Assembly (NCBI RefSeq): GCF_905171775.1
Contig: NC_053491.1
Location: forward strand, 223,362,486-223,426,485
DNA from: Rana temporaria
Taxonomy: Eukaryota; Chordata; Amphibia; Anura; Ranidae
Length of the DNA stretch: 64,000 bases
Direction of reading: 5' to 3'
Shown here: one piece after another, positions 22,601 to 33,527 of the stretch
Position numbering within the stretch: the stretch's first letter is position 1
Layout: each line of letters opens with the position of its first letter
Notes under the pieces: generated by a model
The model's database searches: none
Told to the model about the DNA's origin: nothing
The model's input: only the letters and a program-made list of their open reading frames with translations
Program-made: the position numbers and the translations under genes

Positions 22601-24590
22601 TGGTCTGCGATTACGGCAGACGCGTGGATCTTAAATTCCGTAGAGGGGTTCACCATAGACATACTTTTTCCTCCTCTACTCAATATAATTCCCCCTCCCA
22701 TTCGATTTGCAAAACGAAGTTGCCTTCTCATAGACAGGGAGGTGAGAGACCTGCTTACCAAACAGGCCATCATGGAAGTAGACCATTCTTCCCCAGGTTT
22801 CATAAGCAACCTTTTCCTGGTTCGAAAGAAGGGGGGGGGCTACCGCCCAGTTATCAACCTCAGGGGCCTGAATCAACACGTCCAGTATCGCCACTTCAAA
22901 ATGGAAGGAATTCACTTCCTACGAGACCTTCTCCAACCCAAAGACTGGCTCGTAAAAGTAGATCTCAAGGACGCTTACCTGACGGTACCCATACACCCGG
23001 ACTCTCAGCATCTGCTGCGTTTCCCGTGGGGAGGCAAGATGTGGCAATTTACTTGCCTCCCCTTCGGCCTATCATCAGCCCCATGGTGTTTCACCAAGAT
23101 TATGAAACCCGTAGTGGCAGCTCTAAGGAGCAGAGGAGTGCGTCTGATTATTTATCTGGACGACATTCTCATCATGGCATATTCAAAGTCCCAAGCCCTG
23201 TTACACATGTCATGGACTATGTCCCTTATACAAAAACTGGGATTCATAATCAACCGCGAAAAGTCGGTCTTAACCCCATCCCGTCGGATGGAATTCCTAG
23301 GCTTTACAGTGGACACCGTCCAATCTACCCTCAGCCTCCCCAAACCCAAACTTACACTTATTCGCAAGGAGATTCGCTCTGCACTTCGCAAGAGATATCT
23401 CTCACTACGCACTCTGGCCCGTCTGGTGGGCTTGCTGGCTGCCTCTATCCAAGCCATATTCCCGGCCCTTCTGCATTACAGGGCCCTTCAGAGGCTCAAG
23501 ATTATGCATCTGAGGCAGGGACTCGGATATTCAGACGAGATCCCCCTTTGTCAAGAGACCACAGAGGAACTGAAATGGTGGCTACACCATGCCGTCGAGT
23601 GGAACGGCAGAACGATATTCAATCCCAGCCCAGACGTTGTCATAGAGTCGGACGCCAGCCGATTGGGCTGGGGCGCACGGTGCGGCGTAGCCTCCACAGG
23701 GGGGACTTGGTCCCAAACAGAATCCTCTCTGCATATCAATGCACTGGAACTACTGGCAGCCTTGTTTCGCTGTCAGGAGCTTCATGCCTCATTCTCCAGC
23801 ATGCTGTATTCTCTTTCGCATGGACAATGTGGCGGCGGTGCAATATGTCAACCGCCTAGGGGGCACCAGATCCAAAACTTTGGCTTATATCGCCAGGGAC
23901 TTCTGGCACTTTTGTCTGTCCCACAACATCACTCCTATAGTGGAGTACATCCCGGGGATCCTCAACTCCGTGGCCGATTGGAACTCTCGATATCTTCGAG
24001 ATTCCAGCGATTGGAGACTGGATCGGTCAATCTTTCTCCTTTTGCAGAGGCTTTGGGGTCCGCTATCCTTCGATCTATTCGCCTCTCAGCTCAATCGCCA
24101 GTTACCCCGCTTCTTCAGCTGGAGGCCAGATCCGGAGGCCTACGCAGTAGACGCTCTTCGCCAACCTTGGCCGGAAGGGACGCACTACGCTTTTCCCCCC
24201 TTCCAGATACTATCCAGACTACTCCTTCGGATAACCAACCTGGGAGCAACGGTAGTGCTGATCACACCATGGTGGCCGACCCAACCATGGTTCCCTCTGC
24301 TATTAGCAATGTCTGTGGACTTTCCCAGACAGCTCCCACAATACTCTCATCTCCTCACCAACCCGAACGGGGAACCCCATCCCCTAGTTCTAGAGGGCAA
24401 TCTCCCACTTCTCGCGTGGTTAGTATCGGGATCCCTACCCCTGATAGAATTCTTTCAGAGTCAGCTCGAAACCTCCTCGCCCTGGCCTGGGCCCCCGGGA
24501 CTAGATCGGCATATCGATCAGCCTGGAGACGTTGGGTTCGTTGGTGTGATCAACGGCAAGTTGATCCCGTGCAAGCCCCTGTGCCCCTAG
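22532..24590 (+). pseudogene. DIRS-B reverse transcriptase-RNase H, one frameshift
   Basis: RT motifs KVDLKDAYLTVPI, FTCLPFGLSSAPWCFTKI and the catalytic LIIYLDDILIM are in the frame opening at 22532. RNase H starts with VIESDASRLGWGARCG and HINALELLAALF. At about 23780-23822 the frame breaks and continues in the frame opening at 23739 with FRMDNVAAVQYVNRLGG, then PLSFDLFASQLNRQLPRFFS, YAFPPFQILSRLL and ITPWWPTQPW (the DIRS methyltransferase-like tail). It ends at 24590. Catalytic residues are retained on both sides of the shift, so the damage is a single recent-looking indel. Confidence 0.9.
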
Positions 24591-25363
24591 TGGTCAATTA
24601 TCTAGCCGATTCCTTCGATTCCGGTAGCTCATATAGCTCCATTAATATATACCGTTCAGCCATCTCGGCATATCATCAACCTGTTGATTCGTTACCCATT
24701 GGCAGACACCCCTTGGTTTGCCGTCTTCTGAGAGGTGCAAAATTTCAACGTCCCCCCAGGCCTAGATACCAAGCGACCTGGGATGTTTCCAAGGTGCTGG
24801 ATATGTTCGCCAGTTGGGGGGACAACACTAACCTTCTGCTTAAACTACTATCCATAAAACTGACGGTCCTTCTCTGTCTCCTCTCTGTCAAGAGAGTGTC
24901 AGATGTCAGAGCCCTGGACATTTCCAGACGACATTTCTCCCCACAGGGAGTGGAATTCTCCATTGTACGTAGGACAAAAACCGGCATTACCTCGGTCTTT
25001 TACCCATCTTTTCCGGATCATCCGCTCCTTTGTGTCGTACGCTGTCTCCAGACGTACGAATCCCAGACCTCTGCTCTGCGTTCCGCGGGCTCTTCCCAGC
25101 TTCTTCTGTCTTATGTAAAACCCCATTTTCCAGTCTCCCCCGCCTCTCTGGCGCGTTGGGTTAGGACCGCCATGGACATGGCGGGGATCGACGTCACACT
25201 TTTTGGGGCCCACTCCACCAGGGGTGCCATGGCCACAAAGGTGCTCGTCTCAGGAGGCTCTCTTTACGACTTATTGAGAGCAGCGGACTGGTCTTCGGAG
25301 ACCACGTTCCGTCAATTTTACTTCAGACCTTCAGATCACATTTCCAGATCAGTTCTCTCTTAA
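24424..25363 (+). CDS. DIRS-B tyrosine recombinase
   Basis: Core-binding part GTRSAYRSAWRRWVRWCDQ; catalytic arginine in SVKRVSDVRALDIS; H-x-x-R box FGAHSTRGAMATKV; then RAADWSSETTFRQFYF, with the tyrosine nucleophile in FRQFYF. It ends SDHISRSVLS and TAA at 25363. The frame is open all the way from 22532, but upstream of the RNase H frameshift that frame encodes RT and downstream of it noncoding overlap, so the start given is a guess near the first recombinase-like residues. The recombinase itself appears intact although the element is dead. Confidence 0.85.
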
Positions 25364-25422
25364 TGAATATCTTATGTCTTATATTATGTTTAGTTTGTGA
25401 TTACTACAACAGCTTTGAACTT

Positions 25423-25519
25423 GCATAAGATATGAGCCTCCTGTCTGATATATAATTTGAGATTTTCCTAGCTTGTGACGGAAAATATTGATTATATGAA
25501 GACAGGAGGCGAGTATCTT
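25423..25519. repeat. DIRS-B internal complementary region
   Basis: First part (gcataagatatgagcctcct) is the reverse complement of the outer left end; second part (gattttcctagcttgtgacg through gagtatctt) is the reverse complement of the outer right end. The junction is near 25452. Confidence 0.88.
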
Positions 25520-25806
25520 CCCTCCCTGCCCTCCCTATTACGGTTGTTTTTTCTCTCCTTCACAGGCTATTGACCGACAAACTGCGTTCGACAGACGGAT
25601 TATCCAGTTTAAAGGATGATGGAATCCCGTCCGATGGATGAAACGCAACCAGGTTTAGTTTCCCCGTTGGGATCGTTCGTTCCCGGACCCCTGTTGGGTC
25701 ATGGTGAAAGTCATCTCTTCTTCACAGAAGATGCCCGTCGTCGACCGGCCGGTCCAGACTTCAAGGCTACATTTTGTTTCTCCTCCGATGCCGTTCTATC
25801 CTGTAA

Positions 25807-26546
25807 GCGTCGCATCAAGAAAGAGGAGGATCCACCACAAGCAGCCCCTCTTTATGGAGTCCCCCGTTGGGGCGTGGTTAGTGACTATATGGACTGCTGG
25901 GGGTGGTGGTTGTTTTAAGTTTTTTACACTGAGGCCCCATACACACGAGAGGATTTATCCGCAGATACGGTCCAGCGGACCGTATCCGCAGATAAATCCT
26001 CTCGAGGATTTCAGAAGATTTCTATGCGATGGCGTGTACACACCATCGCATTGAAATCCGCGCTGAAATCCTCTGCAGATGACGTGTCGCGCCGTCGCCG
26101 CTATTATGACGCGGCGACGGGCGCGACGCTGTCATATAAGGAATTCCACGCATGCGTCAAATCATTACGACGCGTGCGGGGAATCCCTTTGGACGGATGG
26201 ATCCGGTAAGTCTGTACAGACGAGCGGATCCATCCGTTGGAATGGATTCCAGCAGATAGATATTCTGTGCATGTCGACAAATATTTATCTGCTGGAAATC
26301 CATCCCAGGGGAGATTTATCTGCGGATAAAGATCCGCTGGTGTGTACACACCATAGGATCTATCCGCAGAAACCCATTTGATGGGATTTATCTGCGGATA
26401 GATTCTATGGTGTGTATGGGGCCTGAATGTTTTAAATACACTTTCTGCTGTGAGCATTATTAAAGGAAAGATAATGCATAAGATACTCGCCTCCTGTCTT
26501 CATATAATCAATATTTTCCGTCACAAGCTAGGAAAATCTCAAATTA
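25807..26546. repeat. DIRS-B right inverted terminal repeat, interrupted by a MITE
   Basis: Reverse-complement match to the left repeat in two pieces, about 25823-25932 and 26424-26546, separated by the MITE at 25933-26423. The outermost bases (ttccgtcacaagctagg) are unique to this end. Confidence 0.86.
25933..26423. mobile_element. PIF/Harbinger-like MITE inside DIRS-B right repeat
   Basis: 491 bp with ends ggccccatacacacgag and tggtgtgtatggggcc and a TGA duplication (25930-25932 and 26424-26426). It is nearly the same sequence as the copy at 1032-1522. Confidence 0.9.
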
Positions 26547-26989
26547 ATGATTGTTTATGATGGTGGAATGAGCCTTTGGGCTCCAAAGTCTACATAGATT
26601 TGTCTGAGTGCTCAATTGTTGCCCTTCATGTTTAATTGTTTGAACCAGAATAAATGGAGATTTAATTTAAGTTAAATACTAGTCTATTGTGTTTTTCTGG
26701 TGAATAGCCATAAAACATTTAAGAAATACAATGTGTAATTAACAAAGGACACAACCTCCTTGGGGGGGGGGGGGGGGGGACAACATTTGGTGTGATAACT
26801 TGATAAAAAAAAATGAAATTTAAAATTAACAAAAAAACAAAAAAATGTGGAGTACAAAAAATTATTTTGGAGATCTGACTTTTTTAAACAAAAACATAAA
26901 TATTCATGAGATCACAAGAAACAAATAAAATAAGTCAGTATGGGAGAACTCTGTCTAAATACCATCAGCAAAACAACGTCTTCATTCTA
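26547..26989. other. No gene recognised
   Basis: AT-rich, with a G-run at about 26762-26779. It may be the continuation of the Harbinger-like element that DIRS-B interrupted (inference only). Confidence 0.35.
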
Positions 26990-27233
26990 GCAATAGAACG
27001 AAGAAAAAAATGCGCTACAGTAAACGAAGCACTAATTTTAAAAATGTAGAATGTGCCATCTCCAAAATGAACGTGAGTTTTACCAGAACGAGCGCTCCCG
27101 TCCCCTCATTTAGTCTGAGCATGCGTGGATTTTTAACCGATGGTTCGTGCCTACGAACGATTGGTTTTGACCTATCGGTTAGGAATCCATCGGTTAAAAT
27201 GAAAGCAAGTTGGCTTTTTTAACCGATGGTTAA

Positions 27234-28423
27234 CCACTTCCATACCAGGCACTTACGCACCTTCCCGCCCAAGCCAATTTTCAGCTTTCAGCACTTTTGC
27301 ACTTTGAATGGCAATTGCGCGGTCATGCTACACTGTACCCAAACAAAATTGGCGTCCTTTTTTTCCCCACAAATAGAGCTTTCTTTTGGTGGTATTTGAT
27401 CACCTCTGCGATTTTTTTTTGCGCAACAACTAAAAAAATACTGAAAATTTTGAAAAAAATTAAGTTTTTATTTTTTTCTGTTAATTTTTTTGTAAATAAG
27501 TACGTTTTCTCTTTCAATTACGGGCACTGATATGGCGGCACTGATGGGCACCGATGAGATGGCACTGATGGACATCGATGAGGTAGTACTGACGGGCACA
27601 GATGAGGTGGCACTGATTGGCGGTGCTGGTATGCGGCACTGATGGGCACTCATAGGCGGCACTGATGGGCACACATAGGCGGCACTGATGGGCACACATA
27701 GGCAGCACTGATGGGCACACATAGGCGGCACTGATGGGCACTCATGGGCGGCACTGGGCACTCATGGGCAGCACTTATGGGTGGCACTGATGGATACTTA
27801 TGGGTGGCACTGATGGGCACTGATAGGTGGGCACTGGGCATGGATGGGCACTGTGGGGTGGCACTGATGGACACTGGGGTGGCACTGATGGACACTGTGG
27901 GGTGGCACTGATGGACACTGTGGGGCAGCACTGATTTACCCATGTTGCCAGTCAGTGCCCATTTGTGGGCACTGATTGGCATCTTTTTAATGCTTTTTTT
28001 TTCAGACTTTTTTTTTTTGCCCCCTTTTTTTTTGCCCTTCCCTGGTGGTCCAGGGTGGGCTTCCCTGGTGGTCCAGGTGATCCGAGGGGGGGCTGCGCTG
28101 ATAAACAATCAGCGCGAACCCCCCCTGTCAGGAGAGCCGCCGATCGGCTCTCCTCTACTCGTGTCTGTCAGACGCGAGTGAGGAAGAGCCATCAACGGCT
28201 CTTCCTGTTTACATCGTGATCAGCCGTGATTGGACACGGCTGATCACGTGGTAAAGAGCCTCCGCCGGAGGCTCTTTACCGAGATCGTAGATGCAGGCTG
28301 TCAGACTGACACCCCGCATCGCCGATCGCGCGCGTGGCATGAAATCCTGCAGGACGTCCATGGACGTCCAGTCAGGATTTCAAAACCACTTCCCGGACGT
28401 AAATCGCCTATAGGCCGGGCTGG
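27234..28423. mobile_element. piggyBac-like MITE
   Basis: 1190 bp between TTAA sites at 27230-27233 and 28424-28427. The ends are ccacttccataccaggc and aggccgggctgg. An internal tract of imperfect 22-23-bp repeats (cactgatgggcacacatagg) lies at 27530-27950. Its interior matches parts of the copy at 48026-49046 (caaatagagctttcttttgg). Confidence 0.88.
27530..27950. repeat. Imperfect tandem repeats of about 22-23 bp
   Basis: Units around ggcactgatgggcacacata with variable spacing, within the piggyBac-like MITE. Confidence 0.85.
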
Positions 28424-29347
28424 TTAAATAACCGATTGCGCCCACACACGATCGGTTTTGACCGATGAAAACGGTCCATCAGACCATTCTCATCAGTTTA
28501 ACCTATCATGTGTACGCGGTATTGTACTAACTGTCAACAAGAGCTGCACGATTCTGGATAAAAATGAGAATCACAATTTTTTTGCTTAGAATAAAGATCA
28601 CGATTCTCAGCGTAACATCATCTTTAACATTATACAAAAAAATTGGGCTAACTTTTTTGTTTCGTTTTTTTTTATTCATTGAAGTGTTTTTTCCCAAAAA
28701 AATGCATTCGAAAGACTGCTGCGCAAATACAGTGTGACATAAAATATTGCAACAACTGCCATTTTATTCTCTAGGGGTCTCTGCTAAAATATATGTATTG
28801 TGATATTTGGGGTTATTTAGCCCAAGTGTAGCACCCGCTAGCAAGAACAGTCCACACAAATATTTCTTTTTCTGGGCTTGTTGGCCCACTTTTATTAAAG
28901 AAGATCAAACAAAACAACAGGGTTTTCACCGTCAATATCAGCATTAAACGACAGTATGTTCAGCCTTCTGGTTCACACATGCAACCTTTGAAACAAAAAT
29001 ACAGAGCGTTCTTCATTAGCAGCGTCACTGCTCTGGCTTCTCCCTTGCAAGCCTGGACTCTTCGGGAGGGTGGAGCCCAGAACCATGGTCAGGTGTCTTC
29101 AAATAGGCCAACACACACCTGACCAGTCAGTGTGCTGATGAGTTTCAAAATCCGGACCAATGACTGGGGATTTCATCCTACCCGGATCTCTAAGAAATCC
29201 CCGGGCTCCAGGTCCCAAAGTGGACTTTACTAAATAATGAGGAAATTAAAAAACAGTTTCCTCCCAAAAAAGCAATAACACTGGAGCCCCTCAACCTGCC
29301 TGGTTGAGAATCCTGCATCCATACACTGGTGGGGTACCACACTACCA

Positions 29348-29353
<6 letters not shown>

Positions 29354-29392
<39 letters not shown>
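29354..29392. repeat. (AT)n microsatellite
   Basis: About 19 AT units. Confidence 0.9.
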
Positions 29393-29397
<5 letters not shown>

Positions 29398-29477
29398 ATG
29401 TTTGGGGGTTCTAAGTAATTTTCTACCAAAAAATACTGCTTTTAACTTATAAGCAACAAGTGTCAGAAAAAGGCTTA

Positions 29478-29832
29478 TGCCCTGTACACACGATCAGTCC
29501 ATCCGATGAGAACGGACTGATGGGCCGTTTTCATCAGTTAACCGATGAAGCTGGCTGATGGTCCGTCGCTTCTACACACCATTGGTTAAAAAAACGATCG
29601 TGTCAGAATGCGGTGACGTAAAACACAACAAAGTGCTAAAAAAAGTTCAATGCTTCCAAGCATGCGTTGACTTGATTCTGAGCATGCGTGGATCGGTTAA
29701 ATTTAAAACAAGTTGGCTTTTTTTTAACCGATGGTTAAATAACCGCTGGTGCCCACACATGATCGGTTTTGACCGATGAAAACGGTCCATCAGACCATTC
29801 TCACCGGTTTAACCGATCGTGTGTACGCGGCA
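29478..29832. mobile_element. Complete Harbinger-like MITE
   Basis: 355 bp, TTA on both sides (29475-29477, 29833-29835), ends tgccctgtacacacgatc and gatcgtgtgtacgcggca. Internal inverted motifs (atccgatgagaacgg, ccgatgaaaacggtcc) make it strongly palindromic. Confidence 0.88.
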
Positions 29833-30189
29833 TTAGTCTTTAAGTGGTTAAACTGCTCTCATTTGCAGACTGAAATTCATCCCTTTGATCTGTAAATTAA
29901 CAGAAAGATAAAATGTTTCTTTTTATCTCTCTTTCAGCGCGAGCAATGTTGTTGATAAATATTGCCGACTACCTTTTTTTTTACAGCTGTAAGCAGGGAA
30001 CTGCTCTGCACTTGCTTCATGAATTGTGAAAATGCTGGATTAAGATCGTGTGGGGGTTGAATCGAGATTGTTATTTTTTTTTAAGCGATTAATCGTGCAA
30101 CTCTACTGTTAACCAACACCTAGGCACAAGAGACAATTGAACACTGCTCTAGGCAATTAACCTATAGTAATACCCATCCTGCTGATGAA

Positions 30190-30400
30190 CAGGTGCTGGC
30201 TCTGCACGTAATGAAGGATTGAAGAGAAAGCTGGACGGCCGCACTCCGTTATACCATCTTTATTGAAGATGCTAAAATCCATACAGTTACAAAGACATCA
30301 GAGGGACATAGATGCTGACGAGTTTCACACCACTATGGGGTGCTTAGCCATAGTTTACCTATGCCTAGCCAACACCTAGGCACAGGTCACAAGACTGGCT
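30190..30400. mobile_element. Possible Penelope-like 3'-tail fragment
   Basis: Contains ggacggccgcactccgtta, a ctttattgaag motif and gacgagtttcacacc. The same ordered signature appears at 31735-31885, and a similar one in the 3' tail of the element at 8 kb. Confidence 0.4.
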
Positions 30401-30519
30401 GCTACGGCCAACTCAGAGCACTACTTCCACAATTGTTTTTCCTTTTATCACTTTACCATAGAACAATTATGAAGATAACTGGGATAGTACTTTGACTATA
30501 GGTTAATTTTAAAGATTTA

Positions 30520-31218
30520 GGGCCAGATTCACAGCGGAGATACGACGGAGTATCTCAGATACTCCGTCGTATCTCTCAGAGTATCTATGCGACTGATTCA
30601 TAGAATTAGTTACGCATAGATAGCGATAAGATCCGACAGGTGTAATTGTTTTACACTGTCGGATCTTAGGATGCAGTTCCGCGTCCGCCGCTGGGGCAGT
30701 TTGCGTCGTAAACCAGCGTCGAGTATGCAAATTAGGAGTTACGGCGATCCATGACGGCGATCCATGGTTTTTAGCGTTCGCTACGTCGCTGCTAGTCTAG
30801 TTTCTCGTCGCAAAGTTAGTCGTCGTTTTGGGTGCCTTAACTTTACACAGCACACGTATGTGCTGTATAAAGTATGGCCGTCGTTCCCGCGTCGAAATTT
30901 TAAAATTCACGTCGTTTGCGTAAGACATCCGGGAATACGGAAGTACACTACGCACGTCTCCGTTCGAAAAAATGACGTCACTTCGCGCAAAGCACGGTGG
31001 GAATTTCGAAACGGAGCATGCGCAGTAGGTCCAGCGGGGGAGCGCGCCTAATTTAAATGGCACACGCCCATTTAAATTACGCGGGCTTACGCCGGAGGCC
31101 GCCAGCGTAGGTTTTCATTACAAGTGCTTTGTGAATCAGGCACTTGCGATGAAAACTTGCGGCGGTGTAACGTATCTACGATACGTTACGCCGCCGCTAG
31201 TCTACGTGAATCTGGCCC
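30520..31218. mobile_element. MITE of the 'gggccagattcac' family
   Basis: Ends gggccagattcacag and cgtgaatctggccc, about 699 bp, with gatacgacggagtatctc-type palindromes at both ends. The 3-bp flanks do not match exactly. Confidence 0.8.
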
Positions 31219-31734
31219 AAAATCCCTGCTGACCTGCTTATGTTGGGTAAGGATATGTACATGACAAGACATTCTCTGATGGGGAAGTAGGTTTACTTTT
31301 ATGGATTCAAATGCACATGGCCCTAAGCTGCATTGGCTTTGCACTTTGTAATTCAGCACAACCATTGCTCCTGTTTGGGAGAAAAATTATATGGAGAGAA
31401 GGCAGCTGCTATACAACTCTACTGACTGGAGGTTCAAACTAATAATAACTAAAATCCAGGATTAATCAACAGTCCAGATTGGTTTTGCACAATAAACCTA
31501 AACCCTAATGAAAGAAGATTGTGCATGACCCCTGAAATGTGTTGTATGACCAATTTTGATAGATCCTTTTTATCGTAAACAATTAAAAATTCATATTTTG
31601 GCCAATCCCTGCGGCCTTATTCTTTCATCCTCTTTCTCCATACAACTTAACCCCCCAGGAACCCCAGTGGTGCTACACGGGGCAATAGAGAGCTGCCACG
31701 CTATAACAATCATCCAATACAGTCATTTACCAGA

Positions 31735-31885
31735 AAACAAAAAAGAAAATATTTGGACAGCCGCACTCCTGGAAAAGATTCCTGAATTGTCCTTTAATGG
31801 TAAAATGGAATACACTACAATCCACAGCAAAAAGATGAAAACGGGATGCACAGCTGACGTTTCGCACTGATACTCAGTCATTTAC
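31735..31885. mobile_element. Possible Penelope-like 3'-tail fragment
   Basis: Shares with 30190-30400 the order ggacagccgcactcctgg, a tcctttaatgg motif and gacgtttcgcac. Assignment to Penelope is an inference from the family tail seen at 8 kb. Confidence 0.35.
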
Positions 31886-32029
31886 CACCAAGCTTTGAGG
31901 CCAGGGCTCCACTATCCTGATTCTAGGTGAAGAATTATGTCCCGGTGAGAAAGCAAGTAGTTAGATTTATATATGTGATAAAAAAAACCTACACATGCAA
32001 TAAGTGAAACCTGCTATATATCTTGATAT

Positions 32030-32035
32030 TTTATT
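32030..32035 (-). promoter_or_regulatory. Candidate polyadenylation signal of the receptor gene
   Basis: AATAAA on the minus strand, about 500 bases downstream of the TAA stop. It is the first canonical hexamer I noticed in that direction; variant signals nearer the stop cannot be excluded. Confidence 0.35.
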
Positions 32036-32534
32036 TCACTAAAACTATTGCATTCTTCAATGCTGTTCATAAAAGGAAATGCTAAAAAGCACACAAGTAA
32101 ATCGGGTTGTGGAGGTAGGGGTGGGACATTTAAGATACTCCAACCTTAAAAAAAAAATGGTTATCATGACCTCAAGCTGCAGCATACCAAGCATCTCTAC
32201 ATAAAATTATCAAAACTGAAAAGTCCCTACAAGCACATTATACATCATCCCATGTACAGCATGTCATTAAAAAACTATATTTCATAAAGAAAAAAATAGC
32301 CCACGGCCTAACATAACTGGAGGTTAAGATAATAATCCTAACCTGATTTTTTTTCCATAAAAATCCAAAACTGGTTCTGAAAATACATTTACATTATATA
32401 TATACATACATACAATGGAAAAGTTAATTATTATTTCATTAAAATAGTAATCATGTCTATTACGAAAATATATTTATATATGTGAAGTAAGAGTTCGAAA
32501 TTGGCAGTTTTCTTTTCCATAACTCATCCCTTTG

Positions 32535-32773
32535 TTATTGGACATCCCAGATTTCACATAGAAGGGGTGTAAATTTGTGGTCACTGACTCTCCATGACAT
32601 TACCATGTCAGTATGGTGATGGCTAAATGTTCGTAGTTCAGTGAGACGCCCCAAAAGCCGGGCAAAGTGTTGAGGGTTGTTGGGGTGATGTTGCTTGCAG
32701 AGCTTTTCCAAAATGTGCAGGAAAGACTCTTGAAGCTTTTCAACAGACTCTTTGTCCTTAAGGAACTGACGAT
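32535..32773 (-). CDS. NR1H4: Farnesoid X receptor, terminal coding exon with AF-2 helix
   Basis: The 239-bp terminal coding exon starts after acceptor ttcctggcag. It encodes DRQFLKDKESVEKLQ, then NPQHFARLLGRLTELRTF, HHHTDMVMSWRVSDHKF and the C-terminus TPLLCEIWDVQ before a TAA stop. The end holds the AF-2 coactivator-binding helix (LLCEIW), typical of FXR. The dimerisation helices (LLGRLTELR) and the HHH run are intact. Codons upstream of the acceptor (to 32906) are open by chance and are intron. Known FXR proteins end with the same residues, so the stop is the natural terminus. Confidence 0.94.
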
Positions 32774-33343
32774 CTGCCAGGAATAAAAACATTACAAAAT
32801 AATTCTGTTTCCTTAGTTGTTGCAAATCAGAAAACAGTAAGTATTTAATGTAGAACTTTAGGCAAAACTTCTCTGTAGGGTTTATTTTTTGCCATCTGTG
32901 TTCCATTGGTGATATTTTCCTTTGTATCCTGTCCCATAGTCAAACTAGAAAGATAAAATGAAGGCATCCCCGGTTGTCACCACCAGAACCAGTGTCCCCA
33001 TTGGAAGATATCTAAACTATTCCTGTTCTAGGGACAACCCTAACTTTGGAGATTTCTTTTATTTTCACTTTCGTTGGTAATGGTAAACAGGAAAAAAAGG
33101 GTGAATCTCCCTAACAAGGGCACAGACAGCGATACAAATCTGTCAGGGGTTCTAATATCTCTCCTCTCTATCCAAAAGTAGAAACAAAAAAGTTTTGCCT
33201 TTAGTTATACTTTCATATTTGTTTTATATTTAATATTTATTTTATATTTTATTTTCCCACCTGAGCTCAAAGCAAGAACGCTCAACAAAAATCTCATGTA
33301 ATTAAATGGGGGACACATTACCAATAGAGAAAAATCTTAGCCA

Positions 33344-33527
33344 CGCACACCATATAAGCCCAGCGTGTAATAAGCGATAGCAGCCTCAGCCTAACTCCAT
33401 CCAGGTCATGCCCCAAACATGTTTCGCCTGATCCACAGGGTGGGGCGAAACATGTCAGGGTGCGTGGCCTGGATGGAGTTTGGCTAAGGCTGCTATAATT
33501 TATTACATGCTGGGCTATGGTGTGCGG
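33344..33527. repeat. Perfect-like hairpin (small palindromic MITE) in the 12.9-kb intron
   Basis: Arms of about 80 bp: cgcacaccatataagcccag on the left and its inverse ctgggctatggtgtgcg on the right, meeting around atgtttcgcctgatccacag and gggcgaaacatg. A transcript from either strand would fold into a long hairpin. Confidence 0.85.

Larger units (their letters stand above)
19678..26546 (+). mobile_element. DIRS-B: damaged DIRS-family retrotransposon
   Basis: About 6.9 kb in plus orientation: left inverted terminal repeat, Gag, RT-RNase H, tyrosine recombinase, internal complementary region (25423-25519) and right terminal repeat. Two Harbinger-like MITEs sit in it, one in Gag (21015-21516) and one in the right repeat (25933-26423). 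Gag and RNase H each carry a frameshift. The edges end on a shared TTA. It is a different DIRS lineage from DIRS-A: the proteins align only in conserved motifs. Confidence 0.92.
26990..28525. mobile_element. Harbinger-like element right part, split by a piggyBac-like MITE
   Basis: The motifs ctgagcatgcgtgga, aaccgatggttaaataaccg, cccacacacgatcggttttg and catgtgtacgcggta are shared, in order, with the complete MITE at 29478-29832. The left end is not identifiable. The MITE at 27234-28423 interrupts it at a TTAA. Confidence 0.6.
28539..30105. mobile_element. hAT-like element with inner insertions
   Basis: Flanking octamers CTGTCAAC (28531-28538) and CTGTTAAC (30106-30113) match at 7 of 8. Ends aagagctgcacgatt and aatcgtgcaactcta are inverted. 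Inside are piggyBac-family sequence (about 28608-28820 and 29393-29850), an LTR-like insert starting tgtagcacccgc at 28822, a TA microsatellite and a complete Harbinger-like MITE. Confidence 0.75.

Noticed and set aside
22078..23859. A 593-codon frame as a separate protein
   Set aside because: Its start is the DIRS-B Gag tail; the rest overlaps RT in another frame and resembles no protein. Treated as Gag plus overlap in the findings.
29478..29832. Short frame VRRFYTPLVKKTIVSE as a gene
   Set aside because: Encoded by the palindromic Harbinger-like MITE.
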